The notes under the pieces are model-generated. The model ran no database searches, was not told where the DNA came from, and saw only the letters and a list, made by a program, of their open reading frames with translations. A stretch of 64,000 nucleotides of DNA, from NCBI RefSeq assembly GCF_014639435.1, contig NZ_BMFZ01000009.1:160432-224431 (forward strand). Direction: 5' to 3'. The stretch is from Hafnia psychrotolerans. Lineage in GTDB: Bacteria; Pseudomonadota; Gammaproteobacteria; Enterobacterales; Enterobacteriaceae. Of this stretch, positions 49,458-58,405 are shown piece by piece. A program made the position numbers and the translations under genes. Numbering within the stretch: position 1 is the first letter of the stretch; every line of letters begins with the position of its first letter.

Positions 49458-49485
49458 CTGTGTTCTTTGCAAAAAATAAAATCAA

Positions 49486-49507
49486 AAATAAGAAACCGGT
49501 CACATTC
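49486..49507 (+). promoter_or_regulatory. CRP binding site of cyaR
   Basis: The right half TCACATT is perfect and the left half (AAATAAGA) is imperfect against the AAATGTGA consensus. The centre of the 22-base site is 41.5 bases upstream of the inferred cyaR start at 49538, the class II activation position. TATTAT at 49526-49531 is a fitting -10 box. CyaR is known to be CRP-activated in E. coli. Confidence 0.72.
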
Positions 49508-49537
49508 ACTCTATCTCGCTTTCGTTATTATTTATTC

Positions 49538-49625
49538 GTAATTTAGACGAATGATAAATAAATTACTGGACTACACTAAGAACCACCTCCTTTGCCAGCT
49601 CAATCTCCCTTGAGCTGGTTTTTCT
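49538..49625 (+). ncRNA. cyaR: CyaR small regulatory RNA
   Basis: CyaR is an Hfq-dependent sRNA that represses ompX, nadE, luxS and yqaE in E. coli, where it lies between yegQ and yegS as here. The conserved core GAACCACCTCCTT (seed region, 49580-49592) is followed by GCC and AATCTCCCTT. The terminator stem is CCAGCTCAA/TTGAGCTGG with loop TCTCCC (49595-49618) and a T run. The 5' part forms a hairpin GTAATTTA/TAAATTAC (49538-49566). The total is about 88 nucleotides (E. coli 87). The arms of both hairpins have changed relative to E. coli while the loop and seed stay the same, as expected for a functional RNA. Confidence 0.92.
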
Positions 49626-49899
49626 TTTATATTCCTCTTTTAATTTTTTCTGGTTTTTTATTTAATTCACTTACTTGATCACGTGAAAATAAATCTCTCG
49701 CCTAATACATTTTACTTAACCGATATCTTTTCTTTTTCCTCAATATCAGCCCTATAAATAAGAGACCTTATTTAAAATGATCAGGGAATAATTTTGTCAT
49801 TTCCGCTAACATTAACTGATTATTCCGATAGCTTTAATGCGGGATTGTCCTCTATGTTTATGGGTAAAGTCTGAACTTTGTAGCCGACAGGAGGCATTC

Positions 49900-50811
49900 A
49901 TGAAGGAAAGCATGGAAGAGACACCGAGCGCGCTTTTGATTTTAAATGGCAAGGGGGCAGGCAGTGACGCGCTGCGTGATGCGATTCATACCTTACGCGC
50001 AGAAGGGGTCCGCCTTGAAATCCGTGTTACCTGGGAACACGGCGATGCTGCCCGCTACCTGGCTGAAGCCGTAGCTTTAGGCTGTGAAACGGTGGTCGCT
50101 GGGGGCGGTGATGGCACATTCAATGAAGTCGCGACGGCGCTCATTAATCTGCCCGAGGGAACGCGTCCGGTGCTGGGTTTATTACCCCTTGGTACTGCCA
50201 ACGACTTTGCTACCAGCTGCGATATTCCTATGGTGCTGGAGCAAGCATTGCAGCTGGCGATAAAAGGCCGCGCGGTGGACATCGACCTCGCACGCGTCAA
50301 TGAAAAACACTATTTCATTAATATGGCGACGGGCGGTTTTGGTACTCGCATTACCACTGAAACGCCTGAAAAGCTGAAGTCCGCACTGGGTAGCGTCTCC
50401 TATTTCATTCATGGTCTGCTGCGCATGGACCAGCTTAAAGCCGATCACTGTAAAATCACCGGCCCAGATTTCTCATGGGAGGGAGAAGCGCTGGTTATCG
50501 GCGTTGGCAACGGGCGTCAGGCCGGTGGCGGCCAGAAAATCTGCCCTGACGCGCTGATTAACGACGGTTTACTTCAGTTGCGCCTCCTCACTTCCGAAGA
50601 GTTGTTGCCATCATTTATTCGCAGCATTATGAATAATGAAGAGAACAACAATGGGCTTTCCGCCTCGCTGTCGTGGCTGGAAATCAACGCACCACATAGT
50701 ATGACCTTCAATCTTGATGGCGAACCGCTGAGTGGTACCCAATTTCGCATTGAGGTGGTGCCAAACGCCCTTCAGTGCCGCTTGCCCCCGCAGTGTCCTC
50801 TATTAGGTTGA
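49900..50811 (+). CDS. yegS: lipid kinase YegS
   Basis: A diacylglycerol-kinase-like lipid kinase with phosphatidylglycerol kinase activity in vitro. At 303 residues (E. coli 299) it has the nucleotide-binding [10 protein letters not shown] near residue 68, [12 protein letters not shown] and the C-terminal metal/lipid block [16 protein letters not shown] with [10 protein letters not shown]. The ATG at 49900 is five bases after AGGAGG; a 49837 start in the same frame has nothing to support it. The 274 bases between cyaR and this gene are AT-rich with no feature recognised. Confidence 0.95.
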   Translation: MKESMEETPSALLILNGKGAGSDALRDAIHTLRAEGVRLEIRVTWEHGDAARYLAEAVALGCETVVAGGGDGTFNEVATALINLPEGTRPVLGLLPLGTANDFATSCDIPMVLEQALQLAIKGRAVDIDLARVNEKHYFINMATGGFGTRITTETPEKLKSALGSVSYFIHGLLRMDQLKADHCKITGPDFSWEGEALVIGVGNGRQAGGGQKICPDALINDGLLQLRLLTSEELLPSFIRSIMNNEENNNGLSASLSWLEINAPHSMTFNLDGEPLSGTQFRIEVVPNALQCRLPPQCPLLG

Positions 50812-50846
50812 ACGATCGCTGACGAGGCTATTACCCCACGTCTCCC

Positions 50847-50871
50847 GTTCTCCCCCATGACAGGGGAGAAC
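50847..50871. terminator. stem-loop after yegS
   Basis: GTTCTCCCC pairs with GGGGAGAAC around CATGACA, followed by CAAAAATG on the plus strand. It lacks a T run, so it may be only a weak terminator or an mRNA end-protecting structure. Confidence 0.5.
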
Positions 50872-51030
50872 AAAAATGCGCCATCTTCCCCACCCACTTC
50901 CCCTAACCTTTACGCTAAAAACTGTGATCTTCTCCCGCAAATTTCAATAAGCATACTTGTATGGTAGTTTGTATTTCGCGTATTTTTCATTCAATGAACT
51001 TAGCCGTTATCTCTGCAAAAGGTTTGATTG

Positions 51031-52245
51031 ATGAAAATTGTTAACGCTGAAGTCTTTGTTACCTGTCCGGGACGTAACTTTGTCACGCTGAAAATCACTA
51101 CCGACAGCGGCCTGACCGGCCTCGGTGATGCCACACTCAATGGTCGCGAGTTGCCGGTCGCATCCTATCTGAAAGATCACGTCTGTCCGCAGTTGATTGG
51201 CCGCGACGCCCATCAGATTGAAGACATCTGGCAGTTCTTCTACAAAGGTGCCTACTGGCGTCGCGGGCCCGTCACCATGTCGGCCATTTCGGCGGTCGAT
51301 ATGGCACTGTGGGACATCAAGGCCAAAGCCGCCAATATGCCGCTGTATCAGTTGCTCGGTGGCGCGTCACGCACTGGCGTGATGGTTTACTGCCACACCA
51401 CCGGCCATTCCATTGATGAAGTGCTGGATGACTACGCCAAACACAAGGCGCTGGGCTTTAAAGCCATTCGCGCCCAGTGCGGCGTACCGGGCATGAAAAC
51501 GACTTACGGCATGGCAAAAGGTAAAGGTCTGGCTTATGAGCCAGCCACTAAAGGCGTCTGGCCAGAAGAGCAACTGTGGTCCACCGAAAAATATCTCGAT
51601 TTTACCCCGAAACTGTTTGAAGCCATACGCAATAAGTTTGGCTTTGACGAGCACTTACTGCACGACATGCACCACCGACTGACACCGATTGAAGCCGCGC
51701 GATTTGGCAAAAGTATCGAGCAATATCGTCTCTTCTGGATGGAGGATCCTACCCCCGCCGAAAATCAGGCGTGTTTCCGCCTAATCCGTCAGCATACCGT
51801 GACGCCGATTGCGGTTGGCGAAGTGTTCAATAGTATCTGGGATTGCAAGCAGCTGATTGAAGAGCAGTTGATCGACTATATCCGCACCACACTGACCCAC
51901 GCCGGTGGCATTACCGGCATGCGCCGGATTGCGGATTTCGCATCGTTGTATCAGGTCCGCACCGGCTCGCACGGCCCGTCAGATCTCTCGCCGGTGTGTA
52001 TGGCGGCCGCCCTGCACTTCGACCTGTGGGTACCGAATTTTGGCGTGCAGGAATACATGGGCTATTCCGAGCAAATGCTGGAAGTCTTCCCACATAGCTG
52101 GACCTTCGATGACGGCTATATGCATCCGGGTGAAAAACCGGGGCTGGGGATCGAGTTTGACGAAAAACTGGCAGCGAAATATCCGTATGAACCGGCGCAT
52201 CTGCCGGTGGCCCGTCTGGAAGACGGTACGTTGTGGAACTGGTAA
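51031..52245 (+). CDS. rspA: starvation-sensing protein RspA / D-mannonate dehydratase-like enolase
   Basis: An enolase-superfamily member of the ManD group; relatives dehydrate D-mannonate or D-gluconate, often with low activity. The 404-residue product is nearly identical to E. coli RspA ([27 protein letters not shown]..., [27 protein letters not shown], the arginine/tyrosine loop [12 protein letters not shown], metal ligands in [18 protein letters not shown] and IAVGEVFNS, and HGPSDLSPV). The ATG at 51031 follows AAAGGTTTG; a TTG at 51028 also opens the frame. Upstream, CTTGTATGGTAG and TTTGTAT (about 50955-50974) resemble a GntR-type operator, but no GntR gene is in the window. It is followed by rspB, 11 bases apart. 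Confidence 0.94.
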   Translation: MKIVNAEVFVTCPGRNFVTLKITTDSGLTGLGDATLNGRELPVASYLKDHVCPQLIGRDAHQIEDIWQFFYKGAYWRRGPVTMSAISAVDMALWDIKAKAANMPLYQLLGGASRTGVMVYCHTTGHSIDEVLDDYAKHKALGFKAIRAQCGVPGMKTTYGMAKGKGLAYEPATKGVWPEEQLWSTEKYLDFTPKLFEAIRNKFGFDEHLLHDMHHRLTPIEAARFGKSIEQYRLFWMEDPTPAENQACFRLIRQHTVTPIAVGEVFNSIWDCKQLIEEQLIDYIRTTLTHAGGITGMRRIADFASLYQVRTGSHGPSDLSPVCMAAALHFDLWVPNFGVQEYMGYSEQMLEVFPHSWTFDDGYMHPGEKPGLGIEFDEKLAAKYPYEPAHLPVARLEDGTLWNW

Positions 52246-52256
52246 GGAAATCAAAA

Positions 52257-53282
52257 ATGAAAAGCATCGTTATACAACAACCAGGAAAACTGGTGATCGA
52301 GCAACGTGCCTTGCCGGTACCTGCCGCCGGTGAGGTACGAGTTCGGGTGAGTTATGCCGGGATCTGTGGCTCGGATGTCCACATTTATCACGGCCACAAT
52401 CCGTTCGCGAAATATCCGCGCGTGATCGGCCATGAGTTCTTCGGCCATATCGACAGTGTGGGTGAAGGCGTCGAAGCATCGCGCATCGGTGAACGCGTCG
52501 TGGTCGATCCGGTGGTCAGCTGTGGCCACTGTTATCCTTGCTCTATCGGCCGACCAAACGTATGCACTGAATTGCAGGTGATCGGTGTGCATCGGGACGG
52601 CGGTTTCAGCGACTACGCCTGTGTGCCTGCGGTCAACGCCTACGTGGTTCCACCAACCATTTCCGATGAACTTGCCAGTATGGTCGAACCTTTTACCATC
52701 GCGGCGAACATTACGGCGTTCCTGAAACCTCAGCCACAAGATACCGCGCTGATTTACGGTGCCGGCCCCATGGGTCTGACGGTTATCCAGGTATTAAAGG
52801 GGGTTTATGGCGTGCAAAAAGTCATTGTGGCAGACCGCATTGACGAGCGTCTGGCCATGGCGAAACAGAGCGGCGCAGACTGGACCATTAACAATCAACA
52901 TCAATCCGTGGCTGACATACTGGCCGTCGACGATATACGCCCGACAATCGTTGTGGATGCTGCCTGCCATCCGGCGATTTTACAGGAAGCCATTTTACTG
53001 GCCTCCCCGGCAGCCCGTATTGGCATGATGGGCTTCTCAGGTGAAGCCAGCAGCGTGACTCAGCAAAGTATTACCAGCAAAGAAATTTCACTGTTCTCGT
53101 CGCGCCTTAATAGTCACCGCTTCCCGCAGGTGATTGAGTGGATGAAGCAGGGAAAAATTGCTCCGGAAAAACTGGCCACGCACTGGATGCCCGCGACGGA
53201 GGTGGAAGCCGCCATGCATTTGTTTGAAAAAGATCCACGTGCCTGCTGCAAAGTCCTGTTGAAATTCCCGCTGGATGGCTGA
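52257..53282 (+). CDS. rspB: zinc-type alcohol dehydrogenase-like protein RspB
   Basis: A medium-chain zinc-dependent dehydrogenase, probably oxidising a sugar acid linked to the RspA reaction. The 341-residue product matches E. coli RspB: catalytic zinc site GICGSDVHIYHGHNPF and GHEFFGHIDSVGEGVE, structural-zinc-like cysteines CGHCYPCSIGRPNVC, and the Rossmann motif IYGAGPMGLTVIQVL near residue 167. AAGGA lies seven bases before the ATG. It is closed by a strong terminator. Confidence 0.94.
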   Translation: MKSIVIQQPGKLVIEQRALPVPAAGEVRVRVSYAGICGSDVHIYHGHNPFAKYPRVIGHEFFGHIDSVGEGVEASRIGERVVVDPVVSCGHCYPCSIGRPNVCTELQVIGVHRDGGFSDYACVPAVNAYVVPPTISDELASMVEPFTIAANITAFLKPQPQDTALIYGAGPMGLTVIQVLKGVYGVQKVIVADRIDERLAMAKQSGADWTINNQHQSVADILAVDDIRPTIVVDAACHPAILQEAILLASPAARIGMMGFSGEASSVTQQSITSKEISLFSSRLNSHRFPQVIEWMKQGKIAPEKLATHWMPATEVEAAMHLFEKDPRACCKVLLKFPLDG

Positions 53283-53299
53283 CTCGCCACTTATTACTC

Positions 53300-53330
53300 A
53301 GGAAGGATGTCTTTTCATCCTTCCTATTTT
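53300..53330 (+). terminator. rho-independent terminator of rspAB
   Basis: AGGAAGGATG pairs with CATCCTTCCT around TCTTTT, followed by ATTTT, 18 bases after the rspB stop. Confidence 0.9.
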
Positions 53331-53417
53331 AATACCTGTAATACCCGTATGTTATTCATTTTATACAACACCCTACAGTACGCATCACTATTATAAATAA
53401 GACCAAGTGGAGCCTTT

Positions 53418-54707
53418 ATGTTTAAAAATCTACGCTGGATCATCGTGTTCCTATTATTTATGGTTTACATGATTAATTACCTCGATCGTGTTGCACTGTC
53501 GATCACCGTACCAATGATAGAAAAAGAACTGACGATTAACCCAGAGCAATTTGGCTTAATATTTGGTAGCTTCTTCTTCGGCTACGCAATATTTAACTTC
53601 CTCGGCGGTTTAGCCGTGGATAAATTCGGCCCGACCATTGTGATGGGGTTAGCCGTCGGAATGTGGTCACTATTTTGTGGAATGACCGCCATTGCCACCG
53701 GCTTTTATTCCATGCTTATTTTGCGGGTATTATTCGGTATGGCCGAAGGGCCTATCTGCGCTTCTGCCAATAAGATGATCAACGGCTGGTTTCCGAAGAA
53801 ACAGGCAGCCACCGCCATGGGATTACTCAGCGCGGGTTCGCCGTTAGGTGGCGCGGTGGCGGGTCCTATTGTCGGTTATTTGGCGATCTCCTTTGGCTGG
53901 CGCCCAGCCTTTATGGTGATTGCTTTAATCGGTATTATCTGGATGGTTGTCTGGTTCTTCACCGTGGCGGATAATCCATTAAAAAGTAAACGCGTTTCGC
54001 AGAACGAATTACGTTTGATTGACCAGATGAAAAATGAAAACCTGAGCAAAGAAGAAGATTTAGCCCAGGCTGCGCATGGTTTAGGGTATTACTTGCGCCA
54101 ACCGATTATTCTGGTCACCGCCTTTGCCTTCTTCTGTTACAACTATATTTTATTCTTCTTCCTCAGCTGGTTCCCGGCCTATCTGGTACAGGCTCACGGC
54201 TTGAATATTAAAGAGATGAGCCTGACGACCGTGATCCCATGGATTGTTGGGTTTGTCGGGCTGGCGCTGGGAGGGATTATTTCCGATAAAATATTCAATA
54301 TTACTGGTCGCTTGTTACTGTCGCGGAAAATAATATTGGTAGTCAGCCTGTTAGCAGCAGCAATTTGTGTGGCTCTGGCCGGTGTTGTCACTAGCGTGAT
54401 ACCCGCAGTGGTGCTGATGTCTATTTCTATCTTCTTCCTGTATACCACCGGGGCGATTTACTGGGCGATCATTCAGGATGTGGTCCATAAATCACGCGTA
54501 GGCGGCACCAGCGGGTTTATTCATCTTGTCGGCAGCGTGTCCGGGATTATAGGCCCGGTAGTCACCGGTTACATTGTGCAGAATACTGGCCGCTTCGACA
54601 GCGCCTTTATCCTTGCCGGTGGTGTCGCCGCTCTTGGTGCCATTCTGGTGTTCTTCGTCATTAAGCCACCTAAACACCAGCCCGTTAATGGTGTCACTCA
54701 GTTATAA
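53418..54707 (+). CDS. MFS transporter, anion:cation symporter (ACS) family
   Basis: A 12-TM major facilitator of 429 residues, similar to the hexuronate/galactonate/glucarate transporters. It has MVYMINYLDRVALSITVPMIEKEL, motif A-like GGLAVDKFGPTIVMGLAVGMWSL, FGMAEGPICASANKMINGWFPKKQAATAMGLLSAGSPLGGAV (ACS signature), a central loop rich in charged residues near 190-220, and a symmetric second half. GGAG lies before the ATG. It lies directly after rspAB on the same strand but has its own terminator-bounded unit. Its place suggests that it imports the sugar acid used by RspA and RspB (inference). Confidence 0.88.
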   Translation: MFKNLRWIIVFLLFMVYMINYLDRVALSITVPMIEKELTINPEQFGLIFGSFFFGYAIFNFLGGLAVDKFGPTIVMGLAVGMWSLFCGMTAIATGFYSMLILRVLFGMAEGPICASANKMINGWFPKKQAATAMGLLSAGSPLGGAVAGPIVGYLAISFGWRPAFMVIALIGIIWMVVWFFTVADNPLKSKRVSQNELRLIDQMKNENLSKEEDLAQAAHGLGYYLRQPIILVTAFAFFCYNYILFFFLSWFPAYLVQAHGLNIKEMSLTTVIPWIVGFVGLALGGIISDKIFNITGRLLLSRKIILVVSLLAAAICVALAGVVTSVIPAVVLMSISIFFLYTTGAIYWAIIQDVVHKSRVGGTSGFIHLVGSVSGIIGPVVTGYIVQNTGRFDSAFILAGGVAALGAILVFFVIKPPKHQPVNGVTQL

Positions 54708-54729
54708 ATCGGCCTTCTCTGCCGGAATC

Positions 54730-54761
54730 AAAAACGCCTTCTCTTATCGGAAGGCGTTTTT
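54730..54761 (+). terminator. rho-independent terminator after the MFS gene
   Basis: AAAAACGCCTTC pairs with GAAGGCGTTTTT around an eight-base loop. Confidence 0.94.
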
Positions 54762-54848
54762 GTCTCGTCGTCTCTCTCACCGCCGCATCAACTTAGGTCA
54801 AAGCTGCCTGCTGTGAGCTCAACATCGTGAAATAACCGCACCACGGCG

Positions 54849-55088
54849 TTAACGTTGAATTTTGTCCATTTCTGAAGACCACTGTGCAATCTGCTCAGGG
54901 GATAAAAACTCGACCGTTTCACTCTGCTGCCCATCTTGCCCTTTTACAATACTGGCAATACAGGGAAATTTTTCAGGCATCTGCCGTTGCAGTTCGCGCT
55001 CCTGCTGATCAGGGCTTAGCGTATCCGTGTTGAGAAAGTCTTCTAACATCCAGGTACGGTATTGCATTGGGGTTTTCAGTAGCTTCAT
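54849..55088 (-). CDS. small hypothetical protein
   Basis: 79 residues starting MKLLKTPMQYRTWMLEDFLN, rich in Gln and Glu, without signal peptide or membrane segment. It was not recognised as any family I know. It has a ribosome binding site (GAGG four bases before the ATG) and no overlapping gene, and it is flanked by a terminator on one side and the ygiW-like promoter on the other, so it is probably expressed alone. The product looks soluble and helical. Confidence 0.6.
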   Translation of the reverse strand: MKLLKTPMQYRTWMLEDFLNTDTLSPDQQERELQRQMPEKFPCIASIVKGQDGQQSETVEFLSPEQIAQWSSEMDKIQR

Positions 55089-55203
55089 AAGCCCTCAGAG
55101 TCTTTGGTACACAAAGAACAGATGCTACAGGATACTGACTGCCATTAAAAATGGGCTGTGGCGATTTGGGTCTTCCCCGATCATTGTGGCGATAATATTT
55201 TCT

Positions 55204-55220
55204 CTTAAGATTATGTTAAG
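55204..55220 (+). promoter_or_regulatory. PmrA/QseB-type direct-repeat box upstream of the ygiW-like gene
   Basis: CTTAAGATTATGTTAAG consists of two TTAAG half-sites 11 bases apart, fitting the PmrA/QseB consensus (HTTAAK-N5-HTTAAK) except for the G before the second half. It overlaps the expected -35 of a promoter whose -10 would be in TTAAATT near 55232. In E. coli ygiW is under PmrA/QseB control, which supports the call. Confidence 0.55.
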
Positions 55221-55276
55221 ATTTCCTTGTTAAATTCTAGGTTCTGAAACGGAATACATAAATAAGGATATAAGTC

Positions 55277-55660
55277 ATGAATAAAACGTTAATTGCAGTC
55301 GTACTGGCAAGCCTTTCTTTCGGAGTATTTGCACAACAGTCGGGTTTTGTTTCTCCAGATAATACGGGTTACACACAGGGCGGATTTAAAGGTCCAACCC
55401 CCGGACTTTCAAATATTCAGCAGGCAAAATCGCTCAGGGATGATTCCTGGGTTGTGCTTGAAGGCAACATTGTTAGACAGATTGGGCATGAGCTTTATGA
55501 GTTTCGTGACAGCAGCGGATCGATTAATGTTGATATAGACGATAAACGCTGGCAGGGACAAAGCGCTACGCCATCAGATAAAGTTCGTCTTGAAGGTGAA
55601 GTCGACAAAGACTGGAACAGCGTTGAGATTGATGTAAAAAATATTCGAATTTTAAAATAA
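55277..55660 (+). CDS. YgiW/YdeI-family periplasmic stress protein (BOF domain)
   Basis: A secreted OB-fold protein of 127 residues: signal peptide MNKTLIAVVLASLSFGVFA, then GFKGP, the strand block DDSWVVLEGNIVRQIGHELYEFRDSSGSINVDIDDKRW and the end VRLEGEVDKDWNSVEIDVKNIRIL. The family (YgiW, YdeI, VisP) is linked to cationic peptide, oxidative and metal stress tolerance in the periplasm. AAGGA lies before the ATG. The usual qseBC partners of ygiW are not beside it. Confidence 0.9.
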   Translation: MNKTLIAVVLASLSFGVFAQQSGFVSPDNTGYTQGGFKGPTPGLSNIQQAKSLRDDSWVVLEGNIVRQIGHELYEFRDSSGSINVDIDDKRWQGQSATPSDKVRLEGEVDKDWNSVEIDVKNIRILK

Positions 55661-55731
55661 TTTTACTTCCTGAAGATGCTCCCCAGCGTATGATCCTAAT
55701 TGTTCAACAATAGAGCTGTTAGGCAATCATC

Positions 55732-56754
55732 GTGAACGACAAATCTCTTTATGCTCATATAATTAACCTGTCGGCACCGTGGCAGGTTAATTATCTATCT
55801 CTCGATAAAAAAGCCAGATCTGTCACGGTTACTGCGGTATCGCTGAATATAAGAAGTTAACCTGTCCGACCTGCGGTAAATCCTGCCCCATACATGATCA
55901 CCGACTCCGTAAATGGCGTCATCTTGATACCTGCCAGTTCACTACCCTAGTTGAGGCGGATGTTCCTCGTATTGACTGTCCTGAACACGGTTGCCAGACA
56001 ATGCCAGTCTCCTGGGCTAGCCCCGGAAGTCGGTACACGCTGTTGTCCGAGTTATTTGTAATCTCATGGTTCAAAATTAACACGGTAGACGCCGTCAGAA
56101 AACAACTTAAGCTAAGCTGGAATGCCGTGGATGAAGTCGTCTTCAAAAAAGGTCATTAGTACGTCACTGTAATCTCCGACCGTCAGGACAGGGCACTAAA
56201 GCTGACCGATAACCGCGGCGTTGAAAGTCTAGCCAGCTACCTGTGTTGCTTGAGTGACCGCCAGTTGGACGAGATAAAAACGCTGTCAATGAACATGAAC
56301 ATGGCCTATCAGCACAGCTCGGATCCACCTTCCGAATACCGTGGAGAAAATAGCATTCGACCACTTTCATGTGGCAAAAATGCTCTGCGCCGTTGTTGAT
56401 AAAAAACGTATGGCTGAAATGAAACAGACCCCACCGTCAGACAGAAAAGGGGCTCATCGTTCGCGCTATCTGTGGCAGCGACGTTATGACGCTCATAGCC
56501 GCAGGCTGTAGCAGGAAGGGATATTAATGGCAAAGCATAGCGAAATACCGCTTATGGCAAGCGTTGGCAGGATGGTAGCAAAGCGCCTTTACGGCATCCT
56601 CAATGCGATGAAAAACAGGGTATCGAATGGCAATGCAGAGTCACTGAACAACAAAATACGGCGGCTCAGGATCAAGTCACGAGGCTTCAGGAATAAAGAA
56701 CGGTGCAAACTGGGTGTGCTGTTCCACTACCGAAGGCTGAACATGGCGTTCTGA
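55732..56754 (+). pseudogene. degenerate ISL3-family transposase
   Basis: Pieces in different frames add up to an ISL3 transposase. The N-terminal part (GTG at 55732) reads LSAPWQVNYLSLDKKARSVTV. After a frameshift near 55858 come the zinc ribbon LTCPTCGKSCPIHDHRLRKWRHLDTCQF and PRIDCPEHGCQTMPVSWASPGSRYTLL. A stop at 56158 interrupts the catalytic core; the piece EKIAFDHFHVAKMLCAVVDKKR is in another frame, and the C-terminus NGNAESLNNKIRRLRIKSRGFRNKERCKLGVLFHYRRL ends at 56754. About 25 residues around the first catalytic aspartate are missing. No convincing terminal inverted repeats were found, so only the relic of the gene is claimed. It is immobile. Confidence 0.85.
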
Positions 56755-56796
56755 GTCTCCCACCACAGCAGCAGGGGAAGACCCGACTATTTTCAG

Positions 56797-58101
56797 TTAT
56801 CCAAGACCCGGAATATTCAGCCCGAAAATCTGCAATAGCAACACGATATTCAACACAATGATGACCACAGTGCCAACCGCGGAAACCAATACGGTCAGGC
56901 GGCTATTTACAAATTCGCCCATGATGTCGCGCCGGCGGGTAAACATCACCAGGGCAATCATCGGTGCTGGCAATGCCAGACTCAGTACCACTTGGCTATA
57001 GACCAGAGCATCGGTCGCATTTACGCCCATACCGACCACAATAAAGGCAGGCACCATGGTCACTAAACGGCGCAACCATACCGGAATGCGAAACCCCACA
57101 AAGCCCTGCATGATCATCTGACCGGCCATCGTGCCGACAACAGAGCTTGAGATCCCCGAGGCAATGAGCGAGATCAGGAATACGCCGGCCGCGCCAATGC
57201 CCAGCAAGGGAGTCAACGTATGGTAAGCGGTTTCGATTTCAGCTACCTCACTGTGACCGGAGTGGAACGCGCTGGAAGCCATGATCACCATCGCGATATT
57301 CACCAGCCCAGCCACGGTCAGCGCAATCACCACTTCGATATTAGAAAAGCGCAGCACTCTGCGGCGTTCGCCTTGATTTTTGACCTGAATACGGTGCTGG
57401 GTGAGGCCCGAATGCAGGAAAATGGCGTGTGGCATCACCGTTGCACCGATGATCCCAACGGATATGGTCAGCGCCTGGGCATCAGGCAGTTGCGGCATAA
57501 TCATGCCCATACCGGCGGCGGCCCAGTCTACCGGCACGATAAACATCTCCACCAGGTAGCAAAGTGCGATGACAGCCACCAGCCCGCCAATCATCAGCTC
57601 AAGCGGCCGGAAACCACGCTTTTCCACCATCAGTAAGACGTAAGTGATAACCGCCGTCACGCCCATTCCCGCCAGCAGCGGCATATTGAACAGCAGCGAA
57701 AGCGCGATCGCGCCGCCAAGGAACTCGGCTAAATCGGTGGCCATCGCCGCAACTTCGCTGACGCCCCACATTCCCCATACAACCGGCTGCGGAAGCTGTT
57801 CACGACACATCTCAGCCAGATTTTTATTGGTGACGATCCCAAGCTTGGCCGACAGCGCCTGAAACAGCATCGCAATCAGGTTCGCCATCACCACCACCCA
57901 CAGCAGCGTATAGCCATATTTCGATCCGGCCTGGATATTGGTGGCAAAATTCCCGGGATCCATATAAGCAATCGATGCGATAACCGCAGGACCGGCAAAC
58001 AACAATGGGGTCATCATTCCGCGCTTACGCCCGGAGAGTGCATTGCCAATGGCTGTGTTGGTCCGCTCAGTCATTGAGGAGGAGAGATTTACTTCGCGCA
58101 T
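56797..58101 (-). CDS. mntH: Nramp-family divalent metal (Mn2+/H+) transporter
   Basis: A proton-coupled Mn2+/Fe2+ importer, 434 residues, 11 membrane segments. The metal-binding residues are in IAYMDPGNFATNIQAG (DPGN, TM1) and VGIIGATVMPHAIFLHSGLTQH (MPH, TM6). ATDLAEFLGGAIALSLL and SSVVGTMAGQMIMQGFVGF are typical of the family. It is longer and more diverged than E. coli MntH (412), so another Nramp subgroup is possible. The start at 58101 is weakly supported by ribosome binding sequence; the second ATG (58074) is an alternative. An MntR-like box lies upstream. Confidence 0.88.
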   Translation of the reverse strand: MREVNLSSSMTERTNTAIGNALSGRKRGMMTPLLFAGPAVIASIAYMDPGNFATNIQAGSKYGYTLLWVVVMANLIAMLFQALSAKLGIVTNKNLAEMCREQLPQPVVWGMWGVSEVAAMATDLAEFLGGAIALSLLFNMPLLAGMGVTAVITYVLLMVEKRGFRPLELMIGGLVAVIALCYLVEMFIVPVDWAAAGMGMIMPQLPDAQALTISVGIIGATVMPHAIFLHSGLTQHRIQVKNQGERRRVLRFSNIEVVIALTVAGLVNIAMVIMASSAFHSGHSEVAEIETAYHTLTPLLGIGAAGVFLISLIASGISSSVVGTMAGQMIMQGFVGFRIPVWLRRLVTMVPAFIVVGMGVNATDALVYSQVVLSLALPAPMIALVMFTRRRDIMGEFVNSRLTVLVSAVGTVVIIVLNIVLLLQIFGLNIPGLG

Positions 58102-58177
58102 GATGCTGCTTGCCCTGTGTTGGATGCATTGGTGATGAATACATTATTGTGCTGTTCGATTCTCATTCGACAACATC

Positions 58178-58199
58178 AAATATAGCACTGGCTATACTC
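58178..58199. promoter_or_regulatory. MntR-like operator upstream of mntH
   Basis: The core ATAGCACTGGCTAT is an inverted repeat that closely follows the MntR consensus AACATAGC-NNNN-GCTATGTT, 77 bases upstream of the mntH ATG. A neighbouring GAATGAGAATCGAA (minus strand, near 58155-58170) distantly resembles a Fur box. The remaining bases up to the iclR-type gene (58102-58405) contain nothing else recognised. Confidence 0.7.
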
Positions 58200-58405
58200 T
58201 ATAGAGCAAGCTCAGTTTGAGCCTGGATTGCGCCATTCTGTATCAAAATATGACTCGATAGAGCAAGTGGCGTGATAAAACACACCGACAATGAGCTAAC
58301 GTGATCTGCGCCCTCAGTTAACCTTGCCACGCATCAAAGACTCACAATGTTAAACGCAGAAGCGATATTCATCGGTGTCAGTTTCAACCCGGTAGATCCC
58401 CTGGT

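Noticed and set aside
55670-56800. Terminal inverted repeats of the ISL3 element
   Set aside because: Short similarities such as GCTCCCC on the left and GGGGAAGA on the right are too weak to define ends.
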